Of a stretch of DNA of 64,000 nucleotides, positions 58,881 to 64,000 are shown piece after piece. A program made the translations under genes and the position numbers. Within the stretch, counting starts at the first letter, position 1, and the number at the start of each line of letters is the position of its first letter. The DNA comes from Echinococcus granulosus (taxonomy: Eukaryota > Platyhelminthes > Cestoda > Cyclophyllidea > Taeniidae): NCBI RefSeq assembly GCF_000524195.1, contig NW_020170472.1:250108-314107 (forward strand), given 5' to 3'. The notes under the pieces were generated by a model that worked only from the letters and a program-made list of their open reading frames with translations, was not told the DNA's origin and searched no databases.

Positions 58881-60844
58881 TCATCCATGTCCAATTGCCT
58901 CCCTAATTTTATCCACCAAAGTCGGTATCGGCACAACCTGGTTTGAAAGAGGGGCAGGAGTAAGAGGATAAAGGAAGGAAAGGTGTAAGGGTATGGGAGG
59001 TAAAACAAGGTGGCAATTAAACAAAAAAGTACTCACTGCTTGAAGAACTGACTTCACCCACTTACTCTTCTCTGAGGTGAGCAGAGAACCGAGCTTCTAC
59101 AAAAACAGATAGTCAGGAGAAAATGTAGAGAAAATCGGCCAACCATGCATAAATCCACCACTTCAACGGTTGCATACGTACCCTATCATCCACGTTTGAA
59201 TTATTTGTGACCTGAAAGTTTGGAAGATTACATTCACACTGAGGCATTTTGGTGCGATATATAAAAATAAACGAAGGAACAGAGAAAACTTGCATAGTCA
59301 AAAATAGCATTGACAGCATTGGAAACCTCCCTAGCACTAGCTGGTTTTGGGGCCTCTTTCAATCTTGCAGAGCAAGAAGAACATTTACCCTAAATTGGAC
59401 GAGTTATTGCAGTCTTCACCCTACAAGCGAAAGACAACATACCTCTTTGTGAAATGTATCCGAAGTATCAGTAGTTTGGTATACAGCAGGCATCTGGAAG
59501 GAAACGAGGAATTGTTTCAAATTTAGCCCAATGGGAAATCAAATAGCAGAAATTTCAAAATGCAAAATGTCCTTACTAGTCCGGTGGAATAGCCGGGGAG
59601 TGCTTCATTTAGAGTCACCTGAAGTGGTAAGAACAAATAAATTTGCTGCCAATGATAAATCATAATTCATTGCCGTTATAATTGAAGTCAGCCTAAGTTA
59701 GATAAACATAAATACAGCCTTACAAGCCTCGAATTCACCTTTTCCTTGCCACTAGTCCGATCTGGGCTGTTGTCGTTACCATAAAACCTGCGCTGAAGCT
59801 GATTGAGCATTCTATTTTTGCGGTATGGAGGAAGTGTGCCTTCCTCTCCACTTATGGCACCTGTTGACTGGCTGTCATCAGAAGAAGTAGTCTGCAGTTG
59901 ATTGGCCAAATTACAGTGACAATTTGAATGTACCTCGTCATCGTTGCTACTATCCTCATCCGAGTCGCCGTAATTTGCAGCAAACCTGGTCTGAGGGATT
60001 GACCGAATTCCAGTGACGAAAAGCAATGCAAGTAGGAAATGAGAAAGTGGAATTAATTGGAGCAGATATAAAAAAGAAAACGCAGCATTTTGTCTTTAAT
60101 GCTCTTTTCCTTCATGAGCAAAACTAATCTCGCCTAATATTAGTTTAGGAGGAAGAAAACGGAATAGCAGCAAATGGACCATTCAGTTGAAAAGGCTTTT
60201 TTCTTGATATAGCATACAGGAGTCCCTCAATGTACAGATGAACTCTTTCTGGACTATCGTAAGAGAAACGAATTTGCTCACTCTTTGCAATGAGCATTTG
60301 AAGGCAACGTACCAATTTTGGTGGACGTTTCAAGCTTGAAGTGCTTGAGACAGTGCTGGTGAAGCGTCTCTCCCTAGACTGGGGTATCACTCTCACAGTG
60401 GAATTTGTATCGGACATCTAAAACAAAAAACACTAATATTATAAAATACTCTTACTGATCTGAGGGAAAATTACACTTCTGCCCTCACTATCTACCCCCC
60501 AAATAAGCACTATAACTTACAACCTCATAAAAATGCGCTATAAAGTAATCATTCCATTGACATCATCCCTCTGCTGTTAGAGAATCAAAAGGATTTGCGA
60601 AAGAGAATTGACTTAACAGAATGTGAGTGAGTGCTTGCAAATGACAAAATGCCCGTCGTTTGACGATGGACTGCGCTAAGTGGATTTGACATGGTCTAGC
60701 AGGAAGGTGAGACAAATCTTCTAATGGATCTGCCTAAGCCACGGGGATCGACATTGAAGATTGCTGACTTACGTATGCTTGATGATATCGAGCGAGCACC
60801 TGAATGAACTCCTCAAGGCTCTCGTTGGCGCTGCTCCACGCCAT
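58881..60844 (-). CDS. Unrecognised protein, eight exons, 222 residues
   Basis: Exons 60773-60844, 60313-60417, 59739-59990, 59577-59618, 59443-59493, 59182-59211, 59037-59096 and 58881-58937 are all phase 0 and join from ATG to TGA. The N-terminus (MAWSSANESLEEFIQVLARY) looks like a short amphipathic helix. A basic Ser-rich segment follows (VIPQSRERRFTSTVSSTSSL), then acidic GDSDEDSSNDDE and a basic NRMLNQLQRRFYG helix. The C-terminus (LTSEKSKWVKSVLQA, then PTLVDKIREAIGHG) is probably helical. There is no signal peptide or membrane span. Inside exon 3 a 42-bp piece bounded by GT..AG could be an optional mini-intron. I do not recognise the family. All-phase-0 structure means exons could be skipped without frame loss. 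Confidence 0.6.
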
Positions 60845-63315
60845 TTCAATCCGGCAGTAGTATGATGGTGCACTGATCGCTTACTTCAACTGGGCGCCTG
60901 TGGCAAGAACTTAAACACAACCAGTGCTAATATGCAAACCTGAAAAATAATGTAACCAGAAAATGTCAACTTAAACAAAATGCACTTGTATTTATTACTT
61001 TACAGCTATAAAGTGAATCACCAAATGATAACAAAACTTGATATTTCTGAGAACTCCACTTTTTACTTTATTTCACTTCAGCATTATAAGTCCCCAGCTT
61101 AAAGTATCACAAATTGTTTGTTGAAGCATTACTACCCTTTCCCGAATCTGTAAAAATGGCCAGAATATAATACTGATGTCAGAAAGACTGAGGTGCTCAT
61201 AGCATGGTCCAGCCACCACGGTGTCAAGTGGGAATACAAGCTGCGGGACTCGAGTGGCCATTAAACCAAACGCAGGGCTTAACAAACAATGAAAATGTTG
61301 CACTGTCCGCATCGTCCTGAGTTGTGTTGAATTTGAGAGCCTGAGTATTATGGAAGAAATCACCGCTAATTGATGTGCAGATGATTTGACGGGAGGACAA
61401 CACTTGAGGACTAGAATGCACTAGTGGTACAACGCTCATCCCACTTGAACAACGCATCTCTCTTCTCTTCAGCACTGTCCATGGCGCACACCCTTGTCAC
61501 CTCTTTGCGTCACGCATCACAACGTAGTCTGTGCCGTCAGAGTCACGGGAGGAGAAGAAATGCCACTCATTAGAGTTTCTTGCATGCGATAGGTCATTTG
61601 AGTCAATGCAACTGATGAGTCTCCGTAATATCACTCTGTCTGGATGTTTGCTCTATTTATGAACTGCGTTGTATAATGACCAGTCAATGCTTTCTTATAG
61701 CTGAGCAGCTGAGCATCTGCCGCCAACGAATGTGGTGCGTCTGGAGACTGACTACTTTGATTTAGCTAAGTAAAGAGTGCAGCAGCACTTTTCTGATTAC
61801 CACTGCTCTCGAAGATTGAAACCTGGAAGTGTAGAGAGTTGCGTAAGCAGGGCTCTTGCCTGTATTGTGGTGCGGATGTTAGCGTGGTGGTATGAGGTGG
61901 TGCTCGTGTAAATTCCATGCTCCCATCTTGCAAGTCTTCCTGTAGTCGGCGTGTAGGCAGGTTTGTGCAGCATTGCGTGCAGGGCTGAGTGGAGTGAAAG
62001 AAGCAGGAGCCCATGATCTGCTTAAGCCGCTTGAGTGCCACAATTTGTGCTAACATCAGCAAGCAAAATTGCCCTGAAAGGGAAACGATCACACTTTTTT
62101 AGTGGTGCCTTAGAAGGAATTTACTGGACACTCACAGCAGTGGGCCTGGTGAAACCAAGTCAAGTGCCAACATTGTGCTTAAAACTAATGAGGTAGTTCC
62201 TGAAGAACGGTTTGCAGCATTACCATTTGGAAACTGTGAAAGTAAGTGAGGGGAGAAATGGGGTGTTTCGACATGACTTGCCATGAACATGGTGGGCAAG
62301 AGTAAATTTGCAGAGAAGAATATGAAGCAAGAAGGATGAAACTGATGGCACATATGATATAGCTGACCATCGTGTGTTAGGTGAATTTTCTCTGGATTGC
62401 ACGTGTTCTCCACGTTGGCAAGCGTTTCTGTAGAGAGTGGGCGTGAGGCCAAGTGCACTACGTCCACCCACTCCGCCATCACGCTATGAAAAATAGCATT
62501 GGAGGCCAAGCCTGGTGCAGACGTGGGTGTACAATGAAATGGGGTCAGTGTGCCATGATGTCTTGGCGAGTAAATTTGATGCTAGTAAAATCTAAATGCA
62601 GCTCCCAAGTGTGTTTGAACACATTCTGTATGCCATGAACTAGCATCTTCCTAAGTCATTCAAGTCAGTTGTCTTGCACATGCAAAAGCAGTTGGTATAA
62701 CTGCGAAGGTGACTAAAGGAGTTACATTTGTCATTGAGAGATTAGCTGCGTTGGCAAATGGACGTGGAGGTGGGTAGGTGGGTGGGTTAGAAGGAATGAA
62801 TATGGTTAATTGGAAGGAACAAACCTGCCTCTCGTAGTTGAGTAAAATGTGCCACCTCATCACCAAATGCCATCTTTTGTCATATATTTTGTTGAAGCGG
62901 TTATCTTAATGATTAAAATTCTCAAGGCGAATAGATGAATTGAGGTAGGATAGACGTAGACAGTACAAGGCTGCGCAGTGAAGACCAAGCTGCGTTGGCA
63001 AATACCAAAGCGCTTAGTGAAGCAACTGATTCAAAAGAGCTTCTTCCAATCATCAATTCATTCCACCATGTGCTGCATCTTTGGCATTGCACTTTCCAAA
63101 CCACTGATATGATGTGCCAAGTCCAATTTGCTCCGCAATAATAACAACGCTCAATGGAGCTAAATTTTCTTTGCAGTTCTGACCTGTGTGTGCAAGAAAG
63201 CGGCATCACATTTGTGTCAAATGGAGCGTGAGAAGGGCTCCAACGAAATTTGCCAGATGGAAAGGAGACTAGTATAAATGCACAGTAGACATCTGCCAAG
63301 ACACAGAGAGAGATA
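60845..63315. other. Intergenic region without a supported gene
   Basis: The left end should contain the promoter of the 58881-60844 gene. Minus-strand open frames between 61.1 and 63.3 kb (up to 145 codons) are Cys/His/Trp-rich and inconsistent with the coding style of the real genes here. I find no splice-linked chain or family motif. There is some internal similarity of wording to the array (for example cgatg/tgtgcc-rich stretches), but no clear unit. Confidence 0.35.
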
Positions 63316-63868
63316 ATGTTGAAGATAATAGCGGTTGTGCTGTGTGTGCCATACTGCACGGGTATGTATCCACCCCCTCACTTGCACCTCCCCATTATTT
63401 GTTGTTTTCAGTTGTTCTCCATCAATTTTTGCATTCCTTCGTTAATGTATTGTTAATATGGGGCAGGAGTAACAAGACATACTTTTCATTGAGGCGAACA
63501 CAGTCCAGAGCTGTGGGGCTCTCGGGTCGTTGGAACGCCATCAGGACGATCGAACACGATGAGTTTTTTGTTCCACGACCGGTGGGTAAGTTCACTAAGT
63601 CGGTGAAGCTTATATGTATTTTTTAAAATGGAATTAAGAGAAACTATGTCTAGTAGAATAATTTACTTATCGGAATATACCTTCGGATTGCAACGGAGTA
63701 CTTTGGCTAATATAAACAGAGATTGAAGGGAAAGTGCTTACCTACACTACGATTTCGTTTAGACGGTGCGTGTTTCTAACAAAGAATCAGTGGGCAACTT
63801 GACGATTGAAGACGGCCATTGCATGGTCAATGGAACAATTTGGGGCAGTCCTTGCACAGAGGGGAACA
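63316..63868 (+). CDS. 5' part of a probable secreted or membrane protein (partial)
   Basis: Exons 63316-63361, 63494-63585 and 63763-63868 join in phase. The first encodes a short hydrophobic leader (MLKIIAVVLCVPYCTG), a typical signal peptide. The rest gives HSPELWGSRVVGTPSG, SFLFHDRWTVRVSNKE and GHCMVNGTIWGSPCTEGN. The last has two cysteines and an N-glycosylation sequon (NGT), as expected for an extracellular region. The third frame also stays open past the donor to a TAA near 63950, so the exon could instead be terminal. The gene probably continues past the right edge. The family is not recognised. The exon 2 acceptor (ttttcattgag) is chosen for frame. Confidence 0.42.
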
Positions 63869-64000
63869 GTATGTCTAATTTCACTCATTTATGCACATTT
63901 GGAACATCCTCTTTAGAATTTGAAGTAGATTACCATCATTTCCTAGCATAACTGATAAATGGGACCAGTCTGCCAGCCTTGCATTTTATCCACGCCATTT

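Noticed and set aside
62922..63359. Minus-strand 145-codon open frame
   Set aside because: It overlaps the better-supported plus-strand signal-peptide exon and has unusual Cys/Trp/Ser content without a recognised motif.
1..64000. CRISPR arrays, operons, bacterial promoters or ribosome binding sites, tRNA and rRNA genes
   Set aside because: The window is animal nuclear DNA with spliced genes; no spaced direct repeats of CRISPR type, and no cloverleaf or rRNA sequence that I could recognise.

Overview
This is eukaryotic DNA from a compact, intron-rich animal genome. The genes are split into many small exons, and several introns are only 34-45 bp long. Tails are rich in Ser, Asn and Glu, introns carry decayed GGAT/ATCC repeats, and there is a Ty3/Gypsy-type element with flatworm-like character. 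A parasitic flatworm, probably a cestode, fits best. That is an inference from style, not from a marker gene. I built every gene model by hand, joining exons at GT..AG sites that keep the reading frame.

Left part (1-27.1 kb), minus strand: a SARNP/Tho1-like mRNA-export factor with a SAP domain (2540-3898). Next is a FAPP2/PLEKHA8-like glycolipid transfer protein with an N-terminal PH domain and a C-terminal GLTP domain (5121-10653, eight exons). Then comes a very long coronin (11850-27107, 25 exons): one WD40 propeller plus a tail of about 700 residues built from small, mostly phase-0 exons.

Centre (27.9-40.7 kb): a degenerate Ty3/Gypsy element (27909-30215) whose internal part is a head-to-head chimera. 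A 100-N assembly gap (30859-30958) follows. Next are a C11orf54/PTD012-like gene (minus, from 31587) and a CCDC43-like gene (minus, 35531-38977). An unrecognised four-exon gene (plus, 39733-40673) is divergent from CCDC43 and shares about 755 bp of upstream DNA with it.

Right part (40.7-64 kb): mostly non-coding. About 49.2-58.3 kb is an old tandem array of related units of roughly 3.5-4 kb, and at one junction lies a decayed copy of the 3' end of the 39.7-kb gene. A partial plus-strand gene model starts at 46425. An unrecognised eight-exon gene lies at 58881-60844 (minus). The first exons of a probable secreted or membrane protein start at 63316 and run towards the right edge.

The recognisable genes serve separate housekeeping roles (mRNA export, Golgi glycolipid transport, actin/Golgi trafficking, a metabolic ester hydrolase family). 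They do not form a pathway. The most interesting points are the unusual coronin architecture, the substituted sugar-binding residues in the GLTP domain, the missing zinc histidines in the C11orf54 homologue, the ultrashort introns, and the tandem array that captured a gene fragment.
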